64,000 bases of DNA from Sphingomonas profundi. GTDB lineage: Bacteria > Pseudomonadota > Alphaproteobacteria > Sphingomonadales > Sphingomonadaceae. The stretch spans positions 248,001 through 312,000 of the forward strand of contig NZ_CP046535.1 of assembly GCF_009739515.1 (NCBI RefSeq). The letters run 5' to 3'. Positions within the stretch are counted from its first letter, which is position 1; the number at the start of each line of letters is the position of its first letter. Below, piece by piece: positions 9,020 through 18,666 of the stretch. The position numbers and the translations under genes were made by a program. The notes under the pieces are model-generated. The model was not told the origin of the DNA. It saw only the letters and a program-made list of their open reading frames with translations, and did no database searches.

Positions 9020-9505
9020 TCAGTCCATCTTCTCGGCGGGCTTGGACTGGAGCTGGACGTAGTTGTTGATGCCCATCCGCTCGATCATGTCGAACTGGCG
9101 CTCCAGATAGTCGACATGCTCCTCCTCATTGTCGAGGATCTTGAGCAGCAGGTCGCGGCTGACATAGTCGCGCACCGTCTCGCAGTGGGCGATGCCCTCG
9201 CGCAGCACGGGGATCGCCTCATGCTCCAGCGCCAGATCGGCGCGCAGCACCTCCTCCACGCTCTCGCCGATCTTCAAGCGGCCGAGCAGTTGGAAATTGG
9301 GCAGGCCATCGAGGAACAGGATGCGCGCCGAAAGCCAGTCGGCATGCTTCATCTCGTCGATGGACTCGTGACGCTCGAACTCGGCGAGATGCTCAACGCC
9401 CCAGTGGTCGAGCAGGCGATAGTGCAGCCAATATTGATTGATTGCGGTCAGCTCGTTCTTGAGCGCCGTGTTCAGATAGTCGATAACCTGGGCGTCGCCC
9501 TTCAT
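9020..9505 (-). CDS. bfr: Bacterioferritin
   Basis: 161-residue four-helix bacterioferritin that stores iron as a ferric mineral inside a 24-subunit shell. The N-terminus is MKGDAQVIDYLNTALKNELT. The ferroxidase ligands are visible: Glu18, Glu51/His54 in DEMKHADW, and Glu94, Glu127/His130 in DNEEEHVDYLE (numbers approximate). Met52 within EMKHADW is the usual axial haem ligand. Length is normal (about 158-160). The ribosome binding site GGAGG lies 5 bases before the ATG. The ferredoxin gene bfd lies 97 bases upstream on the same strand, the usual pairing for iron release. Confidence 0.96.
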   Translation of the reverse strand: MKGDAQVIDYLNTALKNELTAINQYWLHYRLLDHWGVEHLAEFERHESIDEMKHADWLSARILFLDGLPNFQLLGRLKIGESVEEVLRADLALEHEAIPVLREGIAHCETVRDYVSRDLLLKILDNEEEHVDYLERQFDMIERMGINNYVQLQSKPAEKMD

Positions 9506-9602
9506 GATGGCCTCCGTCGATGGATGGCCGTCTATAACGCGCCGAACGCCTCAAAGCACCCGAAAAACCGCGGAAATCCGCCACAAACGGCAGTTGCGAG
9601 CG

Positions 9603-9773
9603 TCAGGCAGTAGCGTGCTCGGACGCGATGATCTCGCGCGCGAACGGGACGCATTGGCCGCAGCGCGGACGCCGGCCGAGCGAGGCATAGGCGCTGCACG
9701 GGCTGCTGTGCCCGGCGCGCGCGGCGGCCCGGACATCCTTCTCGCGGATAGCATTGCAAACGCAAACGACCAT
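9603..9773 (-). CDS. bfd: Bacterioferritin-associated ferredoxin
   Basis: 56-residue [2Fe-2S] ferredoxin, short enough to be missed by length-filtered gene callers. It starts MVVCVCNAIREKDVRAAA and carries CGQC near residues 38-41. Together these give the Bfd cysteine pattern CxC...CxxC (Cys4, Cys6, Cys38, Cys41) that binds the cluster at the same positions as the E. coli protein. Bfd delivers electrons to bacterioferritin so that stored iron is released. The ATG at 9773 has AGGAG eight bases upstream. About 40 bases upstream (9811-9826) the stretch TGATAGTCAGTCGCAA loosely resembles a Fur-type operator; this is weak and only suggestive of iron control. The gene precedes bfr. Confidence 0.9.
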   Translation of the reverse strand: MVVCVCNAIREKDVRAAARAGHSSPCSAYASLGRRPRCGQCVPFAREIIASEHATA

Positions 9774-9836
9774 CAACGACTCTCCTGCTACGCGGCGATG
9801 GTATCGCTGCTGATAGTCAGTCGCAATAGTCTTTCG

Positions 9837-11057
9837 TCATTTCGCGATGGCGAGCGTGCGTCGGGTGAGCGCGCGCCAGAGCCATTCTGCCGGCCCATAG
9901 GCGAATCGATCGAGCCACGGCTGCGACCATGCCAGGATGATGAGCCAGATCGCCGCGACCACGCAATAGAGTTCGGCCCGCTCCAGCCGCGCGTACAGGC
10001 CGAAGCCGTAGCCGTAGAACAGCGTCGTCGCGATCAGGGTGGAGCCGAGATAGTTGCTCAGCGCCATCCGCCCCGCCGCCGCGAGCCGGCCGAACACGTC
10101 GCGCATCCGGCCTGAGCGGACGGCCAGCACGATCGCGGCGGCGTAGGCGAGCGCGATCCACGGCCGCAGCAGGAAGGTGAGCGCGTCCGCCAGCGGGATC
10201 GTCGCCGGATCGAAGCGGGCGGCGACGAGCATGGCGGCGACCGGCACCGTCAGCATCGCCGCCGCGACGCCGGCGCCCACGCAGGCGCGATAGGCGGGCT
10301 CGGCCCATCGCCCGGCGAAGAACCCGAGCCGGTGCAGCGCCATGCCGAGCGCGGCATAGCCGAGCGTCTCGGCCAGGGTCAGCGGCAGCAGCACCGTCTG
10401 GAACATCCACGTCGTCGGCGCGCGGGCGGCGAACACGTCGGCCACGCCGCCGCGATAGAGCGCGATCTCCCGCGCGATCCGTGCCGGCGGGGGCGAGGCT
10501 TCGGCCAGGATGTGCGCCCACGCGTCGATCACGCCGTCCGGCGCGTCGGGCAGCGCGGCGGCGGCCTTCAGCGCGCCAAGCTGCGTCCAGGCCAGCATGT
10601 CGTCCGCCAGCATCACGGCGAAGCAGCAGGCGGCGGCGAACAGCAGCGCCCGCACCGGCCAGCGCCGCGCCACGGACAGGATCGCCCCCGCCACCGCATA
10701 TTGGACGAGGATGTCGCCGAACCAGAAGCCCCAGGCATGCACCATGCCGAACAGGAACAGCCACGCCATGCGCACCAAATGCGGCGCCGCGCGATTGCCG
10801 TCCCGCTCCGCCGCGATCAGCATCGATGCGCCGAACAGCATCGTGAACAGCGCCCGCATCTTGCCGTCCGCCAGCACGTAGGCGATCGCCCAGGCGGCCA
10901 GGTTCGCGCCGTCTGCGCCGCCGTGATGATGCGGATCGACATAGGCGTAGGGCGGCAGGCCCATCGCCACGATGTTCATCACCAGGATGCCGAGCACGGC
11001 GAAGCCGCGTATCGCGTCGATCGCGGGCAGGCGCCGACCCTGCCCGGGAGAGATCAT
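9837..11057 (-). CDS. DUF418 domain membrane protein
   Basis: 406-residue polytopic membrane protein. The N-terminus RLPAIDAIRGFAVLGILVMN is the hallmark of the DUF418 (YeiB-like) family, and the C-terminal part has GRMALSNYLGSTLIATTLFY and PAEWLWRALTRRTL. About ten hydrophobic helices are visible. The function of the family is not established; relation to acyltransferase-3-like membrane proteins is often suggested. The gene starts 5 bases downstream of the purL stop on the same strand and is probably cotranscribed. No functional link to purine synthesis is evident. Confidence 0.88.
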   Translation of the reverse strand: MISPGQGRRLPAIDAIRGFAVLGILVMNIVAMGLPPYAYVDPHHHGGADGANLAAWAIAYVLADGKMRALFTMLFGASMLIAAERDGNRAAPHLVRMAWLFLFGMVHAWGFWFGDILVQYAVAGAILSVARRWPVRALLFAAACCFAVMLADDMLAWTQLGALKAAAALPDAPDGVIDAWAHILAEASPPPARIAREIALYRGGVADVFAARAPTTWMFQTVLLPLTLAETLGYAALGMALHRLGFFAGRWAEPAYRACVGAGVAAAMLTVPVAAMLVAARFDPATIPLADALTFLLRPWIALAYAAAIVLAVRSGRMRDVFGRLAAAGRMALSNYLGSTLIATTLFYGYGFGLYARLERAELYCVVAAIWLIILAWSQPWLDRFAYGPAEWLWRALTRRTLAIAK

Positions 11058-11061
11058 GGGA

Positions 11062-13218
11062 TCACCCCATCAGGGCCGGGAAGAAGCCCTCGTGCGCGGT
11101 GCGCAGCGCCGCCAGCGGCACGCCGGCCACGGCATCGCCGCCGGTGGTGCCGATCGCGGTGGCGCCCTGCGGCAGCGGCACGCCGGCGGGCAGGGTGACG
11201 AGGTAGCGGCCCTGATCCTCGCCGAAGGCCGCGCCGGCATCGAGCGGCAGGGTGAGATCGGCGCCGATGCCGCCGGCCAGCGCCATCTCGGCGATCGCGA
11301 CCAGCAGGCCGCCGTCCGAGACGTCGTGCACCGCGCTCACCGATCCGCCGTGGATCAGCGCGCGCACCGCATCGCCGGTCGCGCGCTCGGCGGCCAGATC
11401 GACCGGCGGCGGCGGGCCTTCCTCGCGCCCGTGGATCTCGCGCAGCCACAGCGACTGGCCGAGATGGCCGGCGCCGCCCGGCGCGCCGAGCAGCGCGATC
11501 GTCTCGCCCGGCGCCTTGAAGGCGATCGTCGCGCTCCGCGTCCAGTCGGCGAGGAGCCCGATGCCGCCGATCGCAGGCGTCGGCAGGATGGCCGAGCCGC
11601 CGCCCGTCGCCTTGCTCTCATTGTAGAGCGAGACGTTGCCCGACACGATCGGGAAGTCGAGCGCGACGCACGCTTGCGCCATGCCCTCCAGGCAGCCGAC
11701 GATCTGGCCCATGATCTCCGGCCGCTGCGGATTGGCGAAGTTGAGGCAGTTGGTCACGGCGAGCGGCGTCGCCCCCACCGCCGTCAGGTTGCGCCATGCC
11801 TCCGTCACCGCCTGCCGGCCGCCTTCCACCGGATCGGCGAAGCAGTAGCGCGGGGTGCAGTCGGTCGTCATCGCCAGCCCCTTGGGCGTGCCGTGGACGC
11901 GCACCACCGCCGCGTCGCCGCCGGGCCGCTGCACGGTATCGCCGCCGACCATGTGGTCATATTGTTCCCAGATCCAGCGGCGGCTGGCGATATCGGGCGA
12001 TGCCATCAGGCGCAGCAGCTCGGCGGCCACGTCGCCGCCGGCCGGCACGTTTGCCAGAGGCGCCCGGGGCGGCGTCGGCACGTGCGGGCGATCGTAGAGC
12101 GGCGCCTCGTCGGCCAGCGGCGCCAGCGGGATGTCGGCCACCGTCTCGCCGCGCCACGTCAGGATCATCCGGCCGGTATCGGTCACGCGGCCGATCACGG
12201 CGAAATCCAGCTCCCACTTGGTGAAGATCGCCTCGGCGAACGCCTCTCGCCCGGGCTTCAGCACCATCAGCATGCGCTCTTGCGATTCGGAGAGCATCAT
12301 CTCGTAGGGCGTCATGCCCACCTCGCGCTGCGGCACGTCGTCCATCACCAGCTCGATGCCGACGCCGCCCTTGGACGCCATCTCGACCGAGGAGGAGGTG
12401 AGGCCGGCGGCGCCCATGTCCTGAATGGCGACGATCGCGTCGGAGGCCATCAGCTCCAGGCAGGCCTCGATCAGCAGCTTCTCGGTGAAGGGGTCGCCCA
12501 CCTGCACGGTCGGGCGCTTGGCGTCCGCATCCTCGCCGAAGTCGGCCGAGGCCATCGTCGCGCCGTGTATCCCGTCCCGCCCGGTCTTGGAGCCGACATA
12601 GACGATCGGATTGCCGATGCCGGAGGCGGCCGAGTAGAAGATGCGGTCCGTGTCGGCGACGCCCACCGTCATCGCGTTGACCAGGATGTTGCCGTCATAG
12701 GCCGGGTGGAAGTTCACCTCGCCGCCGACCGTGGGCACGCCGACGCAGTTGCCGTAGCCGCCTATGCCGCGCACCACGCCGGAGATCAGGTGCCGCATCT
12801 TGGGGTGATCGGGCCGACCGAAGCGCAGCGCGTTCAGGTTGGCGATCGGCCGCGCGCCCATGGTGAACACGTCGCGCAATATGCCGCCGACGCCGGTCGC
12901 GGCACCCTGATAGGGCTCGATATAGCTCGGATGGTTGTGGCTCTCCATCTTGAAGATGGCGGCCTGCCCGTCGCCGATATCCACGACGCCGGCATTCTCG
13001 CCAGGGCCGCAGATCACGCGGGCGCCGGTGGTCGGCAGCGTCTTCAGGTGGATGCGGGACGATTTGTAGCTGCAATGCTCGGACCACATGACCGAGAAGA
13101 TGCCGAGCTCCGTCAGGTTCGGCACGCGGCCGAGGGCGTGGAGCACCCGCTCATATTCCTCCGGGCTGAGACCATGTTCGGCGACGATCTCGGGCGTGAT
13201 GGTGGGGGTGCTGCTCAT
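11062..13218 (-). CDS. purL: Phosphoribosylformylglycinamidine synthase subunit PurL
   Basis: 718-residue small-type PurL, the ATP-dependent synthetase of the fourth step of purine biosynthesis (FGAR to FGAM), which works with separate PurS and PurQ subunits. Visible features are [14 protein letters not shown] near residue 43, [20 protein letters not shown], the nucleotide-binding loop [20 protein letters not shown], and later [18 protein letters not shown] and [16 protein letters not shown]. Length agrees with purL partners of the PurSQL type rather than the 1300-residue fused enzyme. PurS and PurQ are not within the window. Confidence 0.96.
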   Translation of the reverse strand: MSSTPTITPEIVAEHGLSPEEYERVLHALGRVPNLTELGIFSVMWSEHCSYKSSRIHLKTLPTTGARVICGPGENAGVVDIGDGQAAIFKMESHNHPSYIEPYQGAATGVGGILRDVFTMGARPIANLNALRFGRPDHPKMRHLISGVVRGIGGYGNCVGVPTVGGEVNFHPAYDGNILVNAMTVGVADTDRIFYSAASGIGNPIVYVGSKTGRDGIHGATMASADFGEDADAKRPTVQVGDPFTEKLLIEACLELMASDAIVAIQDMGAAGLTSSSVEMASKGGVGIELVMDDVPQREVGMTPYEMMLSESQERMLMVLKPGREAFAEAIFTKWELDFAVIGRVTDTGRMILTWRGETVADIPLAPLADEAPLYDRPHVPTPPRAPLANVPAGGDVAAELLRLMASPDIASRRWIWEQYDHMVGGDTVQRPGGDAAVVRVHGTPKGLAMTTDCTPRYCFADPVEGGRQAVTEAWRNLTAVGATPLAVTNCLNFANPQRPEIMGQIVGCLEGMAQACVALDFPIVSGNVSLYNESKATGGGSAILPTPAIGGIGLLADWTRSATIAFKAPGETIALLGAPGGAGHLGQSLWLREIHGREEGPPPPVDLAAERATGDAVRALIHGGSVSAVHDVSDGGLLVAIAEMALAGGIGADLTLPLDAGAAFGEDQGRYLVTLPAGVPLPQGATAIGTTGGDAVAGVPLAALRTAHEGFFPALMG

Positions 13219-13312
13219 GGCGGCAGCCGATAGCCGAGGGGCCGGCGCTTGTCAGCCGTCTGTCAGTCGTCTGTCGGCCGTGACCGCGCCGTGCGGATGC
13301 GGCGCGCCGAAC

Positions 13313-13531
13313 TCAGCGGCCGGCCGACTCGTGGTCGCCGGTCGCTGCCCGCAGCGCCTGCCGCGCCGCATATTGGACGGCCCAGCCGATCGCGAAGGTG
13401 ATCGCCAGCGGCAGCGCCACCTTGAGCGTGCTCTCCGCCACGGCACCGATGATCGCGCCCTTGGCACCCGAGTCGCCGTCCGAACGGTCGATCGCCACGC
13501 CCACCAGCATGCCCAGAACATTGTCTACCAT
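13313..13531 (-). CDS. Small hypothetical membrane protein
   Basis: 72-residue protein, not recognised as a named family. It has two hydrophobic stretches, NVLGMLVGVAI near the N-terminus and LKVALPLAITFAIGWAVQYA in the centre, separated by a short hydrophilic loop (DRSDGDSGAKG). It ends in a charged tail. The glycine-rich AKGAIIGAVAES resembles the loops of small membrane-associated proteins. It lies upstream of purL on the same strand with 94 bases between. Coding status rests on the clean start, the hydrophobicity pattern and absence of a competing gene. Confidence 0.6.
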   Translation of the reverse strand: MVDNVLGMLVGVAIDRSDGDSGAKGAIIGAVAESTLKVALPLAITFAIGWAVQYAARQALRAATGDHESAGR

Positions 13532-13624
13532 GGTCTAGCCTCCACCCGCGTCGCGCCGTCATGGGCGCGTACATCCAAGCGCCTGGTCGCGGCGGGTGTT
13601 CCGCCCGGTGGCCGAAGCGCGGCT

Positions 13625-13888
13625 CTACGCGTCCGGCCGGCGGCGGCGGACGCGCGAGAGGCGGCGGCCGATCACCAGGCCGGCCGAGCTCATCAGGAAG
13701 AGGGCGATCGTGTCCGGCTCCGGGATGCGGGTCGCGGTGGTCGCGGGCCGGTGGCGAGCCGCCGCGACGGGTGCGCGATCGGCCGGCGCGGTATCGCCGG
13801 CGGCCATCGCGGCAGCCGGAACGGCGACAGCCGTCACCGCGGCCGCAAGGGCGAAGGCGACGAGCCGGATCGGACGCGGGCGGACCAT
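13625..13888 (-). CDS. Very short PEP-CTERM sorting-domain protein
   Basis: 87-residue protein made almost entirely of sorting signals. The N-terminal signal peptide LVAFALAAAVTAVAVPAAAM is followed by about 30 low-complexity residues. A C-terminal PEP-CTERM signal comes last: the motif PEPDTIALFLM, a short hydrophobic helix (SSAGLVIGRR) and an arginine-rich end (RRLSRVRRRRPDA). PEP-CTERM proteins are processed by an exosortase and usually linked to exopolysaccharide production. No exosortase gene is in the window. The mature part would be about 30 residues, which is unusual. Another possibility is a degraded remnant of a longer surface protein. Confidence 0.7.
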   Translation of the reverse strand: MVRPRPIRLVAFALAAAVTAVAVPAAAMAAGDTAPADRAPVAAARHRPATTATRIPEPDTIALFLMSSAGLVIGRRLSRVRRRRPDA

Positions 13889-13973
13889 GCGGACGTCATA
13901 GTCCGATTCGTTGCAGGTGCGAAGTAAATTGGTGGTTAACGATGCTTCAAGGAGCGCCGACCGGACAAGAAAA

Positions 13974-13999
13974 GGCCGGCGGGATCGCTCCCGCCGGCC
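13974..13999 (-). terminator. Rho-independent terminator after the lipoprotein gene
   Basis: An 11-base-pair perfect stem (GGCCGGCGGGA pairing with TCCCGCCGGCC) with a 4-base loop. On the minus strand it is followed by TTTTCTTG. It lies 34 bases past the stop of the lipoprotein gene that starts at 14413, so it fits as that gene's intrinsic terminator. Confidence 0.85.
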
Positions 14000-14032
14000 G
14001 GAAATCGAAAGCGGTGCGCGTTCGCGGCGCGA

Positions 14033-14413
14033 TCAGGCCTTGCAGCTCTGACTCGGCTTGCCCGGCTGGGTCATCATCACCTGGGTGCCGGTGCCGGAAA
14101 CCGAGTAGCCCTCGCCGGTCAGCGGCTTGCCCGCCTCCTCGGCGGTCAGCTTCGTGACGGGGCCGTCCTTCTGGGCGCGCAGATCGGCCGTCTTCTCGCC
14201 ACCGTAGAAGTCGATGTAGACGACGCTGTTGTCCTTGCAGCGGAACGTGCGGCTGGCGAGCAGCGGCGGCGGCAGCTCGATCGGAGCCGGGGCGGCGGTG
14301 TTCGCCTCCGCCGCCTCCGTGGCGTTGGCGGCCGGCGTCTCGGACTTGTTGCAGGCCGCGAGCGCGATGAGCGCGAGCGGAGCCGCGCGGAGCAGAAGGG
14401 GGGATATGTTCAT
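14033..14413 (-). CDS. Small lipoprotein with a MliC-like (C-type lysozyme inhibitor) domain
   Basis: 126-residue lipoprotein. A signal peptide ends in the lipobox LIALAAC, giving a lipidated Cys near residue 22. An Ala/Glu/Thr linker is followed by a compact domain TFRCKDNSVVYIDFYGG ... GEGYSVSGTGTQVMM ... SQSCKA. The order Cys-(D/N)-xx-V near the start, the central G-Y-S and the final Cys-Lys resemble the MliC/PliC lysozyme-inhibitor fold; this is inference by pattern. If correct, it protects peptidoglycan in the periplasm from C-type lysozyme. The ATG at 14413 is chosen because it begins the signal peptide; an in-frame start at 14452 would add 13 residues. Confidence 0.75.
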   Translation of the reverse strand: MNISPLLLRAAPLALIALAACNKSETPAANATEAAEANTAAPAPIELPPPLLASRTFRCKDNSVVYIDFYGGEKTADLRAQKDGPVTKLTAEEAGKPLTGEGYSVSGTGTQVMMTQPGKPSQSCKA

Positions 14414-14523
14414 AGCGATGCGACTCTCCACGATTGCGCCGTTTCCCGTCAAGCCGGACTTTGGTTACATTTTGCCGCACCGCAATGAAATTTTGCACGG
14501 TTCGCCGCCGGATCGGCGATGCG

Positions 14524-15057
14524 TCACAAAAAGGTACGCAGCCTCCGCCACTCGGCCGCCTTTGCGGCGAACGCCAGCGTGTAGGCCGGGCTGCTCGACG
14601 GCAGCATGATCGTGGCATGGCGCGTCGCCATGGCCGGTATCTGCCGCAGCGCGAGAGCGGCCGCCGTCCTGCCGTTGAACGCGATCGCGCGCAGCGCGGG
14701 CAGGCGCGCGACCAGGCCGGCGAGGTCGTTGGGCGCGATGTCGCGGATGGCGCTGTCCAGGCTGCCGCGCCGTGCCGCCTCGGCCACCATGTCCCACAGG
14801 CCGATCCCGGCATCGCGCAGGGCGGCCAGCCGGCCGGCATAGTCGAGCGCGGGCAGGTCGCGCCCGATCGCCTCGCCGGTCAGGCGCCAAAACTGGTTCT
14901 GCGGATGCGCATAATAGCGGCCCGCCGCCAGCGAGGCGACGCCCGGCAGGCTGCCGAGAATCAGCACCCGCGTCCGCCCGTCCGTCACCGGCGGGAACGA
15001 GCGGTGGCGCGGCGGCGGATCGGGCGGGGCGGCGGGCATCGGCGGCGCATCCAGCAT
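14524..15057 (-). CDS. Mug/UDG-superfamily DNA-deoxyinosine glycosylase
   Basis: 177-residue DNA repair glycosylase. The first motif RVLILGSLPGVASLAAGRYY followed by AHPQNQFWRL is diagnostic for the hypoxanthine-DNA glycosylase branch of the uracil-DNA glycosylase superfamily. A later loop LPSSSPAYTLAF supplies the second (DNA-intercalating) motif. It removes deaminated bases, mainly hypoxanthine and in some members uracil, starting base excision repair. Length is typical. The gene is divergent from the cysteine synthase gene, with 61 bases between starts. Specificity within the superfamily is inferred. Confidence 0.88.
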   Translation of the reverse strand: MLDAPPMPAAPPDPPPRHRSFPPVTDGRTRVLILGSLPGVASLAAGRYYAHPQNQFWRLTGEAIGRDLPALDYAGRLAALRDAGIGLWDMVAEAARRGSLDSAIRDIAPNDLAGLVARLPALRAIAFNGRTAAALALRQIPAMATRHATIMLPSSSPAYTLAFAAKAAEWRRLRTFL

Positions 15058-15118
15058 TTGGGGCCGGCAAAGACAAGCTCGCTTGCCGCTGCCCGGCCGG
15101 CTCGGCTATCCGCCGGCC

Positions 15119-16138
<1,020 letters not shown>

Positions 16139-16252
16139 CGCAGTGCCGGCCACCGCATCATCCGTTCGTCTCATCGACATTGCCGCCCATGCCGATTAAC
16201 CTTCCCGCCCTCACGGATTCGCCACGTGGCCGCTGATCGGGGAGGCGAGCGG

Positions 16253-16534
16253 ATGCAACGGGTGCGCATCGGCCTTACAGGTCTCGCCTGCGTGTTCCTG
16301 CTGGTGCTGCTGGCGGCGGCCTTCTTCGGCCTGACCAGCAACGAGCAGACGACCGGCCCGCTCGCGCCGCCGCAGGCGACGACGCCGGCCGCGGACGGCA
16401 ACGCCGTGGAGACCCCGCGCGAGCCGCTGGCGGAGCTGGGCGTGGCGCCCGGCTTCGGCGGCGATCAGGCGACCACCAACAGCGCCGCGCCGCCTTCCGC
16501 CAAGGCCCCGCCGGCCGCGCCCGCCGCCCGCTGA
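16253..16534 (+). CDS. Small single-pass membrane protein
   Basis: 93-residue protein, not recognised. One N-terminal transmembrane helix or uncleaved signal (GLACVFLLVLLAAAFFGL) precedes a low-complexity Pro/Ala/Thr-rich periplasmic tail. The ATG at 16253 has GGGGAGG six to seven bases upstream and is preferred to the GTG at 16226. The stop abuts the start region of the DUF4350-like gene, so the two are probably cotranscribed. Sphingomonads commonly carry such a short anchor protein; no function can be assigned. Confidence 0.65.
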   Translation: MQRVRIGLTGLACVFLLVLLAAAFFGLTSNEQTTGPLAPPQATTPAADGNAVETPREPLAELGVAPGFGGDQATTNSAAPPSAKAPPAAPAAR

Positions 16535-16686
16535 CCGGGAACGAGCCGACGGATCGGCGGCTGCCGCATCGGCCGGCGATCGACCGGCCGTACGCGCGGG
16601 TCGCGCTGGCGGCGGCCGGCTTTGCCCTCGCCGAGCTCGTCCTCGGCCTCACCCTCGGCGCTTTTCTCGATCGGGATCGGGCGGAG

Positions 16687-17940
16687 GTGACCCTTTTCCT
16701 CGCCTGGCGGCCGGCGCTGCTGCTGGTGCTGGCGATCGCCATGGCGCGATGGCGGCCGCCGCTGCGCATCGCGGGCTACGCCGCCGCGCTGCTGCTGGCG
16801 AGCGGCAGCGCAGCGCTGCTGGTGGTGTCGCTCGGCGGCGGCCGCATCGCCGGCGATGCGGCGCGGGCGATCCTTGCCGGCGCGCTGATGGCCGCCCTGT
16901 TCGATCTCGCCCTGGTCGCCGCGCGGCTGGCGGAGCCGCGCGCGCCCCGGCTGCTGGGCGCCGCGATCGGCATCGGCCTGCTGCTGGTGCCCGGCCCGCG
17001 CCGCCTGTTCGAGCGCATCGCGCTGCCGCCCCCGCCGCCGCCCGTCGCCGGTGCGCGGCCGACCGTGACCCTGCTGAGCGGGCTGCCGCTGCTGTGGGCC
17101 GATGACGGGCCGCCCGCCGCGCGGCCCAACGCGACGATGCGCCGGCTGGCGGCCGAGTTCCGGCTGCGGCCGATCGACGCCGCCACGCCCGCCGCGCTGA
17201 CCGCCGCGCCCCTCCTGCTCGCCGCGCAGCCGCGCGAGCTTGGCGCGGACGAGATCGAGGCGCTGGACGGGTGGGTGCGCATGGGCGGCGGCGCCGTGCT
17301 GCTGGTGGATGCGGATCTGCGCTGGCCGGGCGGACCGCCGCCGGGCGACGCGCGCCGGCCGCCGCGCTGGGCGACGCTGGCGCCGCTGCTCGCCGGCTGG
17401 GACGTTACCCTCTCGCGCGGGGCTCGGGGCATCGCCACCGTGGATCTACCGGGTACGGGCGGCGTGCGGCGGATCGTGACGGACGCGGCAGGCCGCCTGC
17501 GCGTGGGGCCGGGCTGCCGGCTGCTCGCTGAGGGCCGGGCGGCGGACTGCCGCATCGGGCGCGGCCGCGCGCTGATCCTGGCGGACGCCGACATGATGGA
17601 CGATCGGCTGTGGGTTGGCGTGGGCGAGGCGGGGGACGACCGCCTGCACCGCGGTGGCGACAATGCGATGCTGCTGGCCGAGTGGCTCGACCGGCTCGCC
17701 GCCAACCCGCGCGATCGCGCCGGCGAGTCGGTGTTCTGGCGGCGTGTCGGGACGCCTGTGACCGCATGGGTTTGCGTGGGCGCGCTGCTGCCGGCGCTGC
17801 TGATCGGCCTGATCGCCGCTTGCGACATTCGTCGCATCCGCCATTTCGGATCAAGTGATAGGCACAAGCTTATCCACAGGAACAAAAAGGGAAGAACGGC
17901 GGAAAAGAGCCATGTTCGCGAACAGCCGCCACCCGGCTAA
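16687..17940 (+). CDS. DUF4350-like membrane-associated protein (true start probably upstream)
   Basis: At least 417 residues. Several N-terminal transmembrane helices precede a soluble domain resembling DUF4350/GATase-like ABC-associated proteins (ALDGWVRMGGGAVLLVDAD; RALILADADMMDDRLWVG; DNAMLLAEWLDRL). A final helix follows (WVCVGALLPALLIGLIAAC). The GTG at 16687 is the first orthodox start. The same frame is open upstream and encodes a further hydrophobic helix (VALAAAGFALAELVLGLTLG). This suggests initiation earlier, possibly at the CTG at 16531 that overlaps the preceding stop as CTGA. The last 30 residues (from FGSSDRHKL) look unlike protein and cover the mraZ upstream region. Function unknown. 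Confidence 0.7.
   Translation: MTLFLAWRPALLLVLAIAMARWRPPLRIAGYAAALLLASGSAALLVVSLGGGRIAGDAARAILAGALMAALFDLALVAARLAEPRAPRLLGAAIGIGLLLVPGPRRLFERIALPPPPPPVAGARPTVTLLSGLPLLWADDGPPAARPNATMRRLAAEFRLRPIDAATPAALTAAPLLLAAQPRELGADEIEALDGWVRMGGGAVLLVDADLRWPGGPPPGDARRPPRWATLAPLLAGWDVTLSRGARGIATVDLPGTGGVRRIVTDAAGRLRVGPGCRLLAEGRAADCRIGRGRALILADADMMDDRLWVGVGEAGDDRLHRGGDNAMLLAEWLDRLAANPRDRAGESVFWRRVGTPVTAWVCVGALLPALLIGLIAACDIRRIRHFGSSDRHKLIHRNKKGRTAEKSHVREQPPPG
17870..17878 (+). promoter_or_regulatory. Consensus DnaA box upstream of the dcw cluster
   Basis: The 9-mer TTATCCACA matches the DnaA-box consensus exactly. It lies 216 bases before mraZ, inside the last codons of the DUF4350-like gene. A perfect 12-base palindrome TGTTCGCGAACA follows at 17913-17924, and a weaker box-like TAATACACA at 17939-17947. 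In this GC-rich region an AT-rich exact match is unlikely to be drift in coding sequence, but a single box may be non-functional. Confidence 0.4.
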
Positions 17941-18093
17941 TACACAGGCTTGACTACGCCATCCCATAAGAAACCATTTGTTCCTACACCTGCCCCATGT
18001 TAGCCCCTTGATTGCAGGGGGCGACCTGTCTTCGTGGCGTGAGTGCGAGACGGGCCGCCCGGTGGGGTTTCCCGCCGCTGACGGGGCAAACGG

Positions 18094-18666
18094 GTGGCGA
18101 TTTCGGATCTCTTTCGCGGGCGGGCGCTGAACGCCATCGACAAGAAGGGGCGGGTTTCCGTCCCGTCCGATTTCCGCGCGACCATCCAGACCCGCCACCG
18201 CCGCGTGATCGCCGAGGACGGCTTCGATCCCGCCGCCGGCGACGGCGAGACCCGCCACGCCAATGCCGGCAAGGTTGTGATCGTGGTGCGCGACCGGCAG
18301 CGCCCGTGCCTCTCCGCCTTCGAGAACCAGTATGTCCGCGAGCTGCGCGGCAAGGTGGAGCGCCGCCACGCGAAGCTGGAGGGGATCGAGCAGGAGCAGG
18401 CGGTGAAGAAGGATCTCGCCATGCTCGGCCGCGCCGACGATCTCTCGTGGGACGTCAACGGCCGGATCGTCCTCAGCCCGCGCCTCTGCGAGAAGATCGG
18501 CGTCGATCCGAACGCGGAGGACGGCAAGGGCAACCTCGTGCTGTTCTTCGCCATGGGCGAGACCTTCGAGATCTGGAACCCCGAGACGTTCATCGCGGCG
18601 ATGGCGGACGAGGATCCGGACTCGGCCGACGACGTGCGCGACATGCTGGCGGATCGCCTGCGGTGA
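18094..18666 (+). CDS. mraZ: Transcriptional regulator MraZ
   Basis: 190-residue MraZ with two AbrB-like DNA-binding repeats. The first has [20 protein letters not shown], and the second has [20 protein letters not shown]. MraZ binds direct repeats upstream of its own gene and controls the dcw cluster. The GTG at 18094 gives the standard N-terminus AISDLFRG. The protein is longer than E. coli MraZ (152) because of a longer inter-repeat segment and acidic C-terminus. The G-rich stretch before the start (18061-18095: GGTGGGG, ACGGGG, CGGGTGG) could hold MraZ operator repeats, but spacing is irregular. The stop overlaps the rsmH start by 4 bases (GTGA). Confidence 0.95.
   Translation: MAISDLFRGRALNAIDKKGRVSVPSDFRATIQTRHRRVIAEDGFDPAAGDGETRHANAGKVVIVVRDRQRPCLSAFENQYVRELRGKVERRHAKLEGIEQEQAVKKDLAMLGRADDLSWDVNGRIVLSPRLCEKIGVDPNAEDGKGNLVLFFAMGETFEIWNPETFIAAMADEDPDSADDVRDMLADRLR

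Noticed and set aside
17950-17980. A sigma70 promoter for mraZ based on TTGACT
   Set aside because: No acceptable -10 hexamer lies 16-18 bases downstream, so only the -35-like element is present.
18061-18095. MraZ operator repeats
   Set aside because: G-rich units are present, but spacing is irregular and does not match the regular direct repeats known for MraZ, so no site was called.
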